Source of the DNA: Flavobacterium luteum
Lineage (GTDB): Bacteria; Bacteroidota; Bacteroidia; Flavobacteriales; Flavobacteriaceae
Length of the DNA: 64,000 nt
Assembly (NCBI RefSeq): GCF_008806775.1
Contig: NZ_WAEM01000005.1
Location: 62,001 to 126,000 of the forward strand
Direction of reading: 5' to 3'
Under the pieces are notes generated by a model. That model worked only from the letters and a program-made list of their open reading frames with translations. It did not search any database and was not told the origin of the DNA. A program made the translations under genes and the position numbers. Positions 8,011 to 16,671 of this stretch are shown piece after piece. Position 1 is the stretch's first letter; each line of letters starts with the position of its first letter.

Positions 8011-8904
8011 ATGAAACTCTTTTTTTTACTTCTATTTTTTTTGTTTTCTATGACTTCAGTTATAGCACAAGAACAATTTTCGATATATTTTGAAAGTAAT
8101 AAATATGAGGTTAATCCTAGCGAAAGTCAAAGATTGAATCTATGGATTAATCAAAATCCAATGATAAAAGTTCTAGGAATACATGGTTTTTGTGATGAGG
8201 ACGGTACTTTTGGGTTTAATGATACTTTAGCTAAAAAAAGAATCAATTTTGTTTATAATGTCATTAAAGATAAGGTAAAAATCAGAGAAGATTTTAAAAC
8301 CAGAAGTTTTGGAGAGTTACATTCTAATTCTAAAATTAAGGCCGAAAACAGAAAAGTAACTCTTTTTTATATTGAGTCTAAAGATTTAAACCGTGAAAAT
8401 GAAATACTTGGAATCAAAGCAGACCCAATTGAATTGCCTAAAGTAGCCATGCAATATCCTGAAAAATTAGTTTTTGATAATCCTGACGGAACGCAATCAG
8501 AATATAAACTAGATATTGATTTCATGCAGAAGATGAATGAAGCTGCTGTAGGTCAAAAATTAAAAGTCGAAAATTTGAATTTTCAAATTAATACTTTTAT
8601 TGTTGTTCCAAATTCAAAAGGAAAATTGTATGAATTGTTAGTAGTGATGCAAAAAAAGCCAAGTCTTAAAATTGAAATCCAAGGACATTTGTGTTGTATG
8701 CCTATAGATAGATTGGATTTGTCGACACAAAGAGCTAAAGCCATCAATAACTTTTTAGTAGCAAATGGAATTAACGAAAACAGATTAACTTTTAAGGGAT
8801 TTGGAAGTTCACAACCCATTTATGCACTACCTGAAAAAGATGAAACACAACGTGCAGCAAACAGAAGGGTAGAAATTATGATTACTGCAAATACTAATAG
8901 ATAA
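8011..8904 (+). CDS. Secreted protein with two OmpA-like domains (paralogue 1)
   Basis: A signal peptide (residues 1-19, ending at IAQ) is followed by two OmpA/MotB-like modules. Module 1 (about 24-125) has FESNKYEV, HGFCDEDG and AENRKVTLFY. Module 2 (about 190-295) has QGHLCCMP, a RAKAINNFL helix, KGFGSSQP and ANRRVEIM. OmpA-like domains normally anchor outer-membrane proteins to peptidoglycan. In module 2 the usual GHTD aspartate is replaced by a CC pair, while module 1 keeps CD. The next gene is a paralogue with the same layout 41 bases downstream, so they are a tandem duplication and probably an operon. No beta-barrel is present, so the protein may be periplasmic. Confidence 0.8.
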   Translation: MKLFFLLLFFLFSMTSVIAQEQFSIYFESNKYEVNPSESQRLNLWINQNPMIKVLGIHGFCDEDGTFGFNDTLAKKRINFVYNVIKDKVKIREDFKTRSFGELHSNSKIKAENRKVTLFYIESKDLNRENEILGIKADPIELPKVAMQYPEKLVFDNPDGTQSEYKLDIDFMQKMNEAAVGQKLKVENLNFQINTFIVVPNSKGKLYELLVVMQKKPSLKIEIQGHLCCMPIDRLDLSTQRAKAINNFLVANGINENRLTFKGFGSSQPIYALPEKDETQRAANRRVEIMITANTNR

Positions 8905-8945
8905 ATCAATTCCATATATGAAGACTAAATAATAAACTAACATAT

Positions 8946-9827
8946 ATGAAACAAAAAATCATACAAATCATATTGTTTTTTCTTACTATAAATGGTTTTG
9001 CACAAGTACTGACCATAAATGGCTATGTGCAAGAACAATTTGATGTTTATTTTGATTTTAACCAACCAAAAATTAATAAAAGTGAGAAGGATAAAATATT
9101 AAACTGGTATTCTAAAGATCCCAATATTGAGGTTTCAAAAATATATGGTTATTGCGATTGGGTTGGTTCTAATAGATACAACGATACGCTTTCTATTAAT
9201 AGAGTCAAAGAAGTATATAATTTTCTAATTAAAAACAATGTAGTTGTTTATGATAATTATGAAGCAATAGGTTTTGGTGAAGATTTTCAACAATCTAAAA
9301 CACAATCCGAAAACAGAAAAGTAACTATTTTTTATAACAAAGAAGCCGATACAAATAAGCAATCAAATAAAGCATCTAAAGAGGAACCAATTATTGTTGA
9401 AGCGGTAGATGCTATTGCAAAGACTAAGGAAGAAATTCAGAATGAAACGTTTACTGAGAAAATTAGTGATGCTAAAGTTGGAGATGTAGTAACACTTAAA
9501 AATATTTATTTTAAAAATCGTTCGGCAAAAATTGTTTCAGAATCACAAAACAGTTTATACGAATTATTATGTGTTATGCAAAACAATCCAAATCTTAAAA
9601 TTCAAATACAAGGTCATATTTGTTGTCAATTAGTTACTGATTTCGAAGATATTTCTACATTAAGAGCTAAAGCGATTTTTATTTATTTAGTTCAAAATAA
9701 AATAAATAGACAACGAATTTTATATAAAGGATTTGGTATTACTCGGCCAATACATCCAATACCTGAAAAAAATCCACAGGAAGAAGAAGAAAATCGTAGA
9801 GTTGAGATTCTGGTTTTAGAAAACTAG
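8946..9827 (+). CDS. Secreted protein with two OmpA-like domains (paralogue 2)
   Basis: 293 residues with the same architecture as its upstream neighbour: signal peptide (1-19), OmpA-like module 1 (about 30-135; FDFNQPKI, YGYCDWVG, SENRKVTIFY) and module 2 (about 185-292; QGHICCQL, RAKAIFIYL, KGFGITRP, ENRRVEIL). A charged linker rich in Lys, Glu and Ala (about 138-180) joins them. The CC pair after GH is conserved between the two proteins, so it is a family feature and not a chance change. A possible role is a peptidoglycan-binding spacer or partner of an envelope machine; this is inference. Confidence 0.8.
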   Translation: MKQKIIQIILFFLTINGFAQVLTINGYVQEQFDVYFDFNQPKINKSEKDKILNWYSKDPNIEVSKIYGYCDWVGSNRYNDTLSINRVKEVYNFLIKNNVVVYDNYEAIGFGEDFQQSKTQSENRKVTIFYNKEADTNKQSNKASKEEPIIVEAVDAIAKTKEEIQNETFTEKISDAKVGDVVTLKNIYFKNRSAKIVSESQNSLYELLCVMQNNPNLKIQIQGHICCQLVTDFEDISTLRAKAIFIYLVQNKINRQRILYKGFGITRPIHPIPEKNPQEEEENRRVEILVLEN

Positions 9828-9873
9828 TTCGATAAATCTGAATTTCAATATCTAGAATCCTAATTCAAATTCT

Positions 9874-9881
9874 TATCTTTG
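9874..9881 (+). promoter_or_regulatory. Putative -7 box (TATCTTTG) for purM
   Basis: It fits TAnnTTTG and lies 23 bases before the purM ATG, just after the second OmpA-like gene. Confidence 0.5.
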
Positions 9882-9904
9882 CCCCACAACAACACAACTT
9901 AAAA

Positions 9905-11083
9905 ATGAGTTCAGATACTTCAAAACGATATGCACTTCGTGGCGTTTCGGCTTCAAAAGAAGATGTTCATAATGCTATAAAAAATATTGACAAAGGATTA
10001 TTCCCAAAAGCTTTTTGTAAAATAGTTCCAGATTATCTTACACAAGACAATAAATATTGCATGGTCATGCACGCAGACGGAGCAGGAACAAAATCATCTT
10101 TGGCTTATATGTATTGGAAAGAAACGGGTGATATTTCTGTTTGGAAAGGTATTGCCCAAGATGCATTAATCATGAACATTGATGATTTGTTATGTATTGG
10201 TGCTACTGATAATATTATGCTGTCATCAACTATTGGCAGAAACAAAAATCTGATTCCAGCCGAAGTAATTTCAGCAATAATTAATGGAACAGAAGAACTC
10301 ATTGCTGAACTAAAAAATTATGGTGTAACGATATTTTCAACTGGTGGAGAAACGGCTGATGTAGGCGATGTAGTTCGAACGATAATAGTCGACTCTACCG
10401 TTACCGCTAGAATGAAGCGAAGCGAAGTGATTGACAATGCAAATATAAAAGCTGGAGACGTTATAGTTGGTTTGGCTTCATTTGGTCAAGCCAAATATGA
10501 AACTTCTTATAACGGTGGTATGGGTAGCAACGGATTAACATCGGCACGTCATGATGTTTTCGATAACTATTTGGCTCAAAAGTATCCGGAGAGTTATGAC
10601 TTGCAAATGCCAAGCGATTTAGTCTATTCAGGAAAAGTAAAACTAACAGATGAAGTTCAAAATTCCCCAATAGATGCAGGTAAGTTGGTTCTTTCACCAA
10701 CAAGAACATACGCACCCATTATTAAAGAAATTTTATCTCAACATACACCAAAAGAAATTCACGGAATGGTGCATTGCAGTGGTGGAGCCCAAACTAAGAT
10801 TTTACATTTTATAGAAAATCTGCACATTATTAAAGACAATTTATTTCCGATACCACCTTTGTTTCAACTAATACAGGAACAATCTAAAACCGATTGGAAA
10901 GAAATGTACCAAGTGTTTAATTGTGGACATCGAATGGAATTGTATGTTCCAGAAAATATAGCTAGTGCAATTATTGCTATTTCAGAATCTTTTGGAGTAG
11001 CGGCTCAAATTGTTGGTAGAGTAGAGGAATCCACTACAAAAAAACTAACTATTACTAGTGAATACGGAGTTTTTGAGTATTAA
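9905..11083 (+). CDS. purM: Phosphoribosylformylglycinamidine cyclo-ligase (AIR synthetase)
   Basis: Fifth step of purine synthesis: ATP-dependent ring closure of FGAM to AIR in the cytoplasm. The phosphate/Mg motif DGAGTK is at residues 58-63 and STGGETADVGD near 155-166 resembles the PurM GGETAEMPG loop. NCGHRMELYV near 345 is the C-terminal motif. At 392 residues it is longer than the 345-residue E. coli enzyme, as is usual in Bacteroidota. It has its own -7 box. No other purine gene is adjacent; guaA is 11 kb away. Confidence 0.88.
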   Translation: MSSDTSKRYALRGVSASKEDVHNAIKNIDKGLFPKAFCKIVPDYLTQDNKYCMVMHADGAGTKSSLAYMYWKETGDISVWKGIAQDALIMNIDDLLCIGATDNIMLSSTIGRNKNLIPAEVISAIINGTEELIAELKNYGVTIFSTGGETADVGDVVRTIIVDSTVTARMKRSEVIDNANIKAGDVIVGLASFGQAKYETSYNGGMGSNGLTSARHDVFDNYLAQKYPESYDLQMPSDLVYSGKVKLTDEVQNSPIDAGKLVLSPTRTYAPIIKEILSQHTPKEIHGMVHCSGGAQTKILHFIENLHIIKDNLFPIPPLFQLIQEQSKTDWKEMYQVFNCGHRMELYVPENIASAIIAISESFGVAAQIVGRVEESTTKKLTITSEYGVFEY

Positions 11084-11175
11084 TTTTCATATTGAAAATA
11101 AACTAATTAATGTTTTAAGCGTTTGAAAATAACTGATTTAATTTGATAAAAGAGAATCTGACCGTTTAAGCCTTG

Positions 11176-11736
11176 TTATTCCAATTTATTAAATTTTTCA
11201 GTAACAATAGTATCTTTTTTAGAATAAGGAAAACAATTCAATTTTTGTAGTGCTATAAAACCATTGCAGTCATAACACTTTTTGTAAACCAATCTATTTT
11301 TTGTTTTGAACAGAGCTGGCTTCCAACCTAACAAATGGATTGTTCCAGTTGTTCCTATTTGGATAGAGAAACATTTTTCAACTATTCTTTTCTTTGTTTT
11401 GAATTTGACGCCGATAATCGTCCAGCTTGGATAAATAGCTATTTTGTTTTCACATTTGTCCCAATAGGCATCTTCAACACAAGTTTGATTTTTAAACCAG
11501 TTCGTTATAGAATTGAAACTTGAAGTGAAATTGGTTTGATACCCACTACCAGCTCCATTATAATAATGTTGCCCATTTTTATGACGCTTAACTTGTTTTA
11601 TTACCAATCGCTCTATTTTATTGAAATTTTCGTTTGCAACGGCCTTGCAAAACGTACTATTGCTTTGGGCAAATGAAAATTGGAATGTAAGTCCTAAAAG
11701 TACCGAGGCTATTATTTTTCTATATGAGATTTCCAT
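11176..11736 (-). CDS. Secreted hypothetical protein
   Basis: I do not recognise this 186-residue protein. It has an N-terminal signal peptide (about 1-23, ending at FAQ) and no membrane segment after it. Four or five Cys (TFCKAV, NQTCVED, DKCENK, VEKCFS, YKKCYDCNG) could form disulphides. The sequence is rich in Lys, Asn and aromatic residues. Its ATG overlaps, in another frame, the stop of a short upstream open stretch that looks like a gene remnant, suggesting it was once the second gene of a coupled pair. Confidence 0.7.
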   Translation of the reverse strand: MEISYRKIIASVLLGLTFQFSFAQSNSTFCKAVANENFNKIERLVIKQVKRHKNGQHYYNGAGSGYQTNFTSSFNSITNWFKNQTCVEDAYWDKCENKIAIYPSWTIIGVKFKTKKRIVEKCFSIQIGTTGTIHLLGWKPALFKTKNRLVYKKCYDCNGFIALQKLNCFPYSKKDTIVTEKFNKLE

Positions 11737-11864
11737 TTTAATACAGCTTGTTCAAATTGTAAATCATTTTTATACCAATCACGAAATTGCTGTTTATTAA
11801 CTAAGTATTCATGAGTCAATAGGTCTAAATTCCAAAGGATTAACGAAATATAAATAATAAAATT
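11712..11864 (-). pseudogene. Possible 3' remnant of a gene, overlapping the next start
   Basis: The minus strand is open from a TGA above 11864 to a TAA at 11712. Its translation looks protein-like over about 37 residues, with segments such as THEYLVNKQQFRDWYKND and LKWKSHIEK. It has no ATG; a TTG at 11817-11819 would give 35 residues. It overlaps the start of the secreted hypothetical gene by 25 bases, as in translationally coupled operons. I read it as the surviving end of a decayed gene; a very small intact gene is the alternative. Confidence 0.3.
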
Positions 11865-12041
11865 TCAAATTGAAGATTTAAAAAATTGGAAAGCCATTTT
11901 TTTTAACTTCTTTATAGAATATTAAAAACTTATTAAAATGATTTTCAATAAGTTTTTGTAAAATTTATACTTTTTTGGTACTTTATATTTATTCACCAAC
12001 TATTTTAATTACTAAATTCATACAATTCAATTTTTGTTTAG
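11865..12041. other. AT-rich spacer, nothing recognised
   Basis: Together with the remnant above, this makes a 305-base stretch with no intact gene. It is AT-rich, without a clear hairpin, promoter match or RNA gene. Confidence 0.5.
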
Positions 12042-13043
12042 TTAGGATATTTTTTTCTTAACCATATTATTTAAAGGTTCTGAAATAGAAAGCTTTAAAA
12101 TCTCATTGTTTATAAATTCTTGCTTATTATTTTTATTTAATAAGTTTAAATCTAATAGTTTATTGAAGAAATTGGAAAATACTCTTGCTCCTTTATAATT
12201 AAGATGATCTAAGTCTCCAAATTCATAATTTTGTAATTTGAAATCTTTAAAATCAAGAAATTCAGAATTTAATAATTGGGATTTAATTAATTCTCTTAGT
12301 TTAGGCTCATTTTCTATATCAGTAAATTTGGAATGTAAGGGGCTTCGAATTAGAAATACTTTCACATTATTTAATTTACAAAAAGCTATAGTTTTAGCAA
12401 GATATTTGATATTAATTTCAGAAATTTCATTTTTAGTTTTTTCTTTAATACTAATGATAGGTGGATTATTAATTAAAGAATCTGTTTTGTCTCTCACCAA
12501 GTATAAGTATCCGCCAAAACGCGCCTCTTTATTAAAGCCTATTTGATTACTCAAAATATATTTAAAATTTCGACCAATATTTTTCATTATAGATTTTGGA
12601 AAGCAATTCAATAAACCTTTGTTATTTTTTGTCCAAATTAATTTGAAATCAGAATAATCCATTAAAGGAAAGTATGTTGGAATTCGGATAGGTAAATAAG
12701 TATCATCATATATCCATCCATCTTTTGACTTTTCAAGAATATTATTCGTATACTCAATAAATACAGTTCTTATTTGCCTATTTCTTGATAGAATTTTTTT
12801 TGTTTTCAAATAGGTGTAAAAATAGGATTCCCCAGAGTTACTTAGATTTGTAAAATTTCTAATTAGAGAATCATTAAATGCACATTCACTATGCGAGTTA
12901 CCAAAAATGACAAATTTAGTTCTATCAGATAGTTTATAATAGTTCGCTTTATTAACTAATTTATTGCCGAGAAAGGTAATAATACCTATTGCTATTAAAA
13001 ATAGTACTAGAAACGACATAAGTTTAATTGTAAACTGTTTCAT
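12042..13043 (-). CDS. SGNH-like membrane-anchored protein, MBOAT partner
   Basis: 333 residues. One N-terminal membrane anchor (about 8-28) is followed by a soluble domain. Two short motifs resemble the catalytic blocks of SGNH/GDSL and AlgJ/DltD-type acyltransferase partners: FGNSHSE (Ser50 followed by His51) and GDLDHLN, giving D277-x-x-H280. It follows the MBOAT gene by 6 bases on the same strand, the arrangement used for O-acetylation of exopolysaccharides or cell-wall polymers, where the MBOAT moves the acyl group across the membrane and the SGNH protein transfers it. Family membership is inferred from motifs and context. Confidence 0.65.
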   Translation of the reverse strand: MKQFTIKLMSFLVLFLIAIGIITFLGNKLVNKANYYKLSDRTKFVIFGNSHSECAFNDSLIRNFTNLSNSGESYFYTYLKTKKILSRNRQIRTVFIEYTNNILEKSKDGWIYDDTYLPIRIPTYFPLMDYSDFKLIWTKNNKGLLNCFPKSIMKNIGRNFKYILSNQIGFNKEARFGGYLYLVRDKTDSLINNPPIISIKEKTKNEISEINIKYLAKTIAFCKLNNVKVFLIRSPLHSKFTDIENEPKLRELIKSQLLNSEFLDFKDFKLQNYEFGDLDHLNYKGARVFSNFFNKLLDLNLLNKNNKQEFINNEILKLSISEPLNNMVKKKIS

Positions 13044-13049
13044 TTTTTC

Positions 13050-14498
13050 TTAGAATTGAAAATAAATAAATTCTTGTTCTTTGCCCATAAAGTAGAAAAT
13101 AGATAAAATAATACTATAATACATAACCCATCTTAAAGGAGGATACCATTTTATTCCTAAACTCGCTATTGCATATTGTTGTTCACGACCAATCCATTCA
13201 ACTAGTATGAAAAGTGCAGTAAGGAAAATAATTGTTACTGCTTTTGCCATACCTGGGAAATTAGGTTTTATAAATAATGAACTGGAAAATATTTCATTAA
13301 TATAGCTTATGGCATGAGTTAAATTGTTAGCACGAAAGAAAATCCAAGCAAATACTGTTAAGGAAAAAGTAATTACAATAGAAAAAAGTTCTTTTAGAGT
13401 TGGAAGGTATTTTCCTTTTGCCACAATGTCAAGGTTGTTTCTGTTTGTATTAAATATTATTGAAGGCATTATATATAAGGCATTAAGAAAGCCCCAGACC
13501 ACAAAAGTCCAATTCGCACCATGCCAAAAACCACTTACTAAAAAAATAATAAAGGTATTTCGAATTTTCATCCATATCCCTCCTTTACTACCGCCTAGTG
13601 GAATATAGAGGTAATCCTTGAACCAAGAGGATAGCGAAATGTGCCAACGTCTCCAAAATTCGGCAATATCACGCGAAAAATAAGGAAAAGCAAAGTTCCT
13701 TAATAAGTCTATTCCAAATAGGCGAGCTGTACCCAATGCAATATCAGAGTATCCTGAAAAGTCGCAATAGATTTGGAAACTAAAAAACAAAGCTCCTAAA
13801 ACAAGCGTACTACCTGAATAGTGATCGGAATTGTTAAATATTGTATTTGCAAATTCAGCACAGTTATCAGCTATTACAATTTTCTTGAATAAGCCCCATA
13901 ATATTTGCCGCAGACCATCAACCGCTTTTGAATAGTTAAACTCTCTTTTTTTAAGTATTTGAGGCAAAAGGTGTGTAGCTCTTTCTATTGGTCCAGCAAC
14001 TAGTAAAGGGAAAAAGCTGACAAAAACCGAATAGTCAACAAAATTTTTTTCAGGTTTTATCCTATTTTTATAGATGTCAATAACATAGGATAAACCATGA
14101 AAAGTATAAAATGAAATACCTACGGGTAAAATTATTTGTAAAGACCCTAAATTTGATTTAAATCCTAAAAGAGATAATCCATCAGCAAATGAGGCAGCAA
14201 AAAAATTATAGTATTTAAAAACTCCAAGGAAGCCTAAATTTATACCAACACTAAGCCACAACCAAAATAATTTTGTTCTTTGGTTTTTAGCTTCATATAT
14301 TTTAATACCTGTATAATAGTCTAACAAGGTAGAGAAGATTAATAAAAGCATAAATCGCCAGTCCCAACAAGCATAAAAAAAGTAACTTGAGGCGAGTAGC
14401 AGAATATTCTGAAGTCTTAAATTTCCTTTAGTTGCAAACCAGTAAAGTATAAAGACAACAGGTAAGAATATAGCAAAGTTTAATGAGTTAAATAGCAT
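13050..14498 (-). CDS. MBOAT-family O-acyltransferase (AlgI-like)
   Basis: A 482-residue polytopic membrane acyltransferase. Diagnostic MBOAT segments are SFYTFHGLSYVIDIY (about 129-143), FWRRWHISLSSWFKDYLYIPLGG (about 281-303) and the active-site His326 in VSGFWHGANW. AlgI-like enzymes acetylate extracellular polysaccharides. The SGNH-like gene follows directly, so the pair probably forms one acylation system. No polysaccharide synthase is nearby, so the acceptor polymer is unknown. Confidence 0.93.
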   Translation of the reverse strand: MLFNSLNFAIFLPVVFILYWFATKGNLRLQNILLLASSYFFYACWDWRFMLLLIFSTLLDYYTGIKIYEAKNQRTKLFWLWLSVGINLGFLGVFKYYNFFAASFADGLSLLGFKSNLGSLQIILPVGISFYTFHGLSYVIDIYKNRIKPEKNFVDYSVFVSFFPLLVAGPIERATHLLPQILKKREFNYSKAVDGLRQILWGLFKKIVIADNCAEFANTIFNNSDHYSGSTLVLGALFFSFQIYCDFSGYSDIALGTARLFGIDLLRNFAFPYFSRDIAEFWRRWHISLSSWFKDYLYIPLGGSKGGIWMKIRNTFIIFLVSGFWHGANWTFVVWGFLNALYIMPSIIFNTNRNNLDIVAKGKYLPTLKELFSIVITFSLTVFAWIFFRANNLTHAISYINEIFSSSLFIKPNFPGMAKAVTIIFLTALFILVEWIGREQQYAIASLGIKWYPPLRWVMYYSIILSIFYFMGKEQEFIYFQF

Positions 14499-14778
14499 AT
14501 TATTTGGTTTTATATAACCTTATAGTGGCTAGGTTATTTTTTTTAATTTTTTATTATTCAAAGATTTTTTTTATAATTTCATAATTTCTTTTAGTCAATA
14601 ACTCATTTATAAAGGTCAAAAAATGTTGCTTATTATTTAATCCTAAAAATATAAAAAAAACACTATAAATGATTGAAAAGGTTTTTAATTTAGAAAACAG
14701 ATTTAATTACAAAGTAATCTATAAATTTGTGTTGAAATTAAAGTTCAAAAATAAATACTACTTATTTAAATAAATACT

Positions 14779-15219
14779 ATGAATGTTAATCTAAAATTCG
14801 GAATTGATAAGATCCTTTTCGGGATGAAACAAAACGATGTAATTGCCATTTGTGGTAAACCCGATAGAAATTATAAAGATGAAGATGACAATATTATTTT
14901 AGCGTATAATTCTTTAAAAATGCGTTTGACTTTCTATAAAGATGAAGCATTTAAATTAGGTTATATTGTTGCTTCAAGTTCTGAAATGAAGTTGTTAGGA
15001 ACTACAGTAATTGGAAAAAAAATCAGCGATATTAAAAAGGAATTGGCTGAGAAAGGACTTGTGAAATTTACCCAAGAAGAATTTGACACTTTCGAAAACT
15101 ACTTTAATGAAGACCATTGGCTAATCTTGCAGACAGAATTTGATGAGGTTGTAAAAGTAGAACTTGGAGCAATTATTAATAGTAAAGATGAGTTTGATTG
15201 GAAGTTTACCAGTAAGTAG
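14779..15219 (+). CDS. Hypothetical cytoplasmic protein
   Basis: 146 residues, not recognised. It has no signal peptide or membrane segment and is acidic. The N-terminus has a short pattern (FGMKQNDVIAICGKPD) seen in small stand-alone proteins that resemble polymorphic-toxin immunity proteins; this resemblance is weak and no toxin gene is next to it. It is convergent with the PPIase cluster and shares a two-way terminator. Confidence 0.6.
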   Translation: MNVNLKFGIDKILFGMKQNDVIAICGKPDRNYKDEDDNIILAYNSLKMRLTFYKDEAFKLGYIVASSSEMKLLGTTVIGKKISDIKKELAEKGLVKFTQEEFDTFENYFNEDHWLILQTEFDEVVKVELGAIINSKDEFDWKFTSK

Positions 15220-15235
15220 TTGTGTAATCAAAAAT

Positions 15236-15275
15236 AAAAAATGGGATTTACAGCAAAGTAAATCCCATTTTTTAT
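15236..15275. terminator. Bidirectional terminator
   Basis: A perfect 10-bp stem ATGGGATTTA/TAAATCCCAT (15241-15250, 15259-15268) is flanked by A-runs on the left and T-runs on the right. It serves both the hypothetical gene (+) and the PPIase gene (-). Confidence 0.85.
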
Positions 15276-15287
15276 TAATTATATTAA

Positions 15288-16541
15288 TTATTTTTTTGTT
15301 TCAGCTGTTGGTATGGTTTCAAATAATTCTACTTCAAAAATGATATTCGAATTTGGTGGAATAACATTTCCTGCTCCACGTTCTCCATATCCTAAATTAG
15401 ATGGTATAAATAATAAGGCTTTGTCTCCAAAGGATAAATTACTAATTCCCTCAAGAAATCCTGGAATTAAACCGTCTTTTTTTCCTGCTTCAAAAGGAAA
15501 TGGTTGGTAGCCATTTTGCGAAGCTCTATTTGCGTCAAATTTACCATAAAGTTTGTTAACCTCTTCATAGCTGCTATCAAAAAGACTTCCGTCTTCTAAA
15601 TATCCAGCATAGTGAATGTATATTGTTGATCCTTCTGTTGGCTTTTTACCAGATCCTTTTTGAAGAATTTTAGTCTCTAATCCAGTTGCTGATTTACTAG
15701 CTGTAGCTTTTGCTCCTGCTAAATATTTTACTTTTTCAGCTTTTATAGGAGCATATTTTTCGTCATATACCTTTTTAGCTTCGGCCTCAATTGCAACTTG
15801 CTTTGCTCGGGCTTCAGCCTGAATAGCCGCTTGTTTTTTATCATCTTCACCTTTGTTTGCAAAATAATCAGAAAATATTTTTACGGCATCAAATTTTTTA
15901 GCTTCTTCACCTTTTCTAACAATTGTTAACTTTTTTATTTCGTCATTTTGCTCAATTGCATTTACTACATCTTGGCCTGAAGTTAGATAACCGAAAATAG
16001 TATGCTTTTGATTTAACCATGGAGTATCTTTGTGAGTAATAAAAAATTGACTACTATTTGTTGCTGGACCCGAATTGGCCATAGCAAGAATACCAGCTTT
16101 GTCAAAATTCATATCTGGCACAAACTCATCTTTAAAACTATAACCACTTCCTCCAGAACCGTTTCCTGCTGGGTCTCCTCCTTGAATCATAAAATCTTTT
16201 ATTACTCTATGAAATTTCAATCCATCATAATACGGTTTTCCTTTTAGTTTTTCATCAGTAACAAAAGTATTTTTTCCCTCAGCTAAAGTTATAAAATTAG
16301 CAACTGTAATGGGTGTTTTTTTATATTCTAATTGAACTACTATTTTACCTTTAGAGGTTTCAAATTCAGCAAAAACACCTTCACTAGAAGCCGAAGAAGT
16401 TATTTTCTTTAGAGGCGTTTTAGAAACTGACTTTTTAGATGCAGTTGTAATTACTTTTTTTGGTCCAGTTGGTTTTTTTGTATTTTGAGCAAACCCGCTC
16501 ATCATTCCTAAAAATAATAAAACGATAACTTTAAATTTCAT
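15288..16541 (-). CDS. Cyclophilin-FKBP fusion peptidyl-prolyl isomerase (secreted)
   Basis: A 417-residue dual immunophilin. A signal peptide (1-18) and Lys/Ser/Thr-rich linker precede a cyclophilin domain (about 55-215) with KFHRVIKDFMIQGGDP, NSSQFFI and HTIFG. An Ala/Lys/Glu-rich helical linker (about 225-275) follows, and then an FKBP domain (about 295-412) with IYIHYAGYLEDG, FDSS, GLIPGFLEG and NSNIIFEVELF. Both domains appear complete. Dual-family immunophilins of this order are known in Flavobacteria. It probably folds exported proteins in the periplasm. It is the last gene of a minus-strand cluster, with a paralogue 130 bases upstream. Confidence 0.92.
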   Translation of the reverse strand: MKFKVIVLLFLGMMSGFAQNTKKPTGPKKVITTASKKSVSKTPLKKITSSASSEGVFAEFETSKGKIVVQLEYKKTPITVANFITLAEGKNTFVTDEKLKGKPYYDGLKFHRVIKDFMIQGGDPAGNGSGGSGYSFKDEFVPDMNFDKAGILAMANSGPATNSSQFFITHKDTPWLNQKHTIFGYLTSGQDVVNAIEQNDEIKKLTIVRKGEEAKKFDAVKIFSDYFANKGEDDKKQAAIQAEARAKQVAIEAEAKKVYDEKYAPIKAEKVKYLAGAKATASKSATGLETKILQKGSGKKPTEGSTIYIHYAGYLEDGSLFDSSYEEVNKLYGKFDANRASQNGYQPFPFEAGKKDGLIPGFLEGISNLSFGDKALLFIPSNLGYGERGAGNVIPPNSNIIFEVELFETIPTAETKK

Positions 16542-16671
16542 TGTTGTTTGTTTAATTCTCCTTACTTATTTCGCAATTGCAGGGATGTTCAGGTTTATTC
16601 CCTTTTATTTTTTTTTGTTAATGAAATTGCCATTTTCATTACTATTGCCATTTCAATTTCTTCTTATTTTT

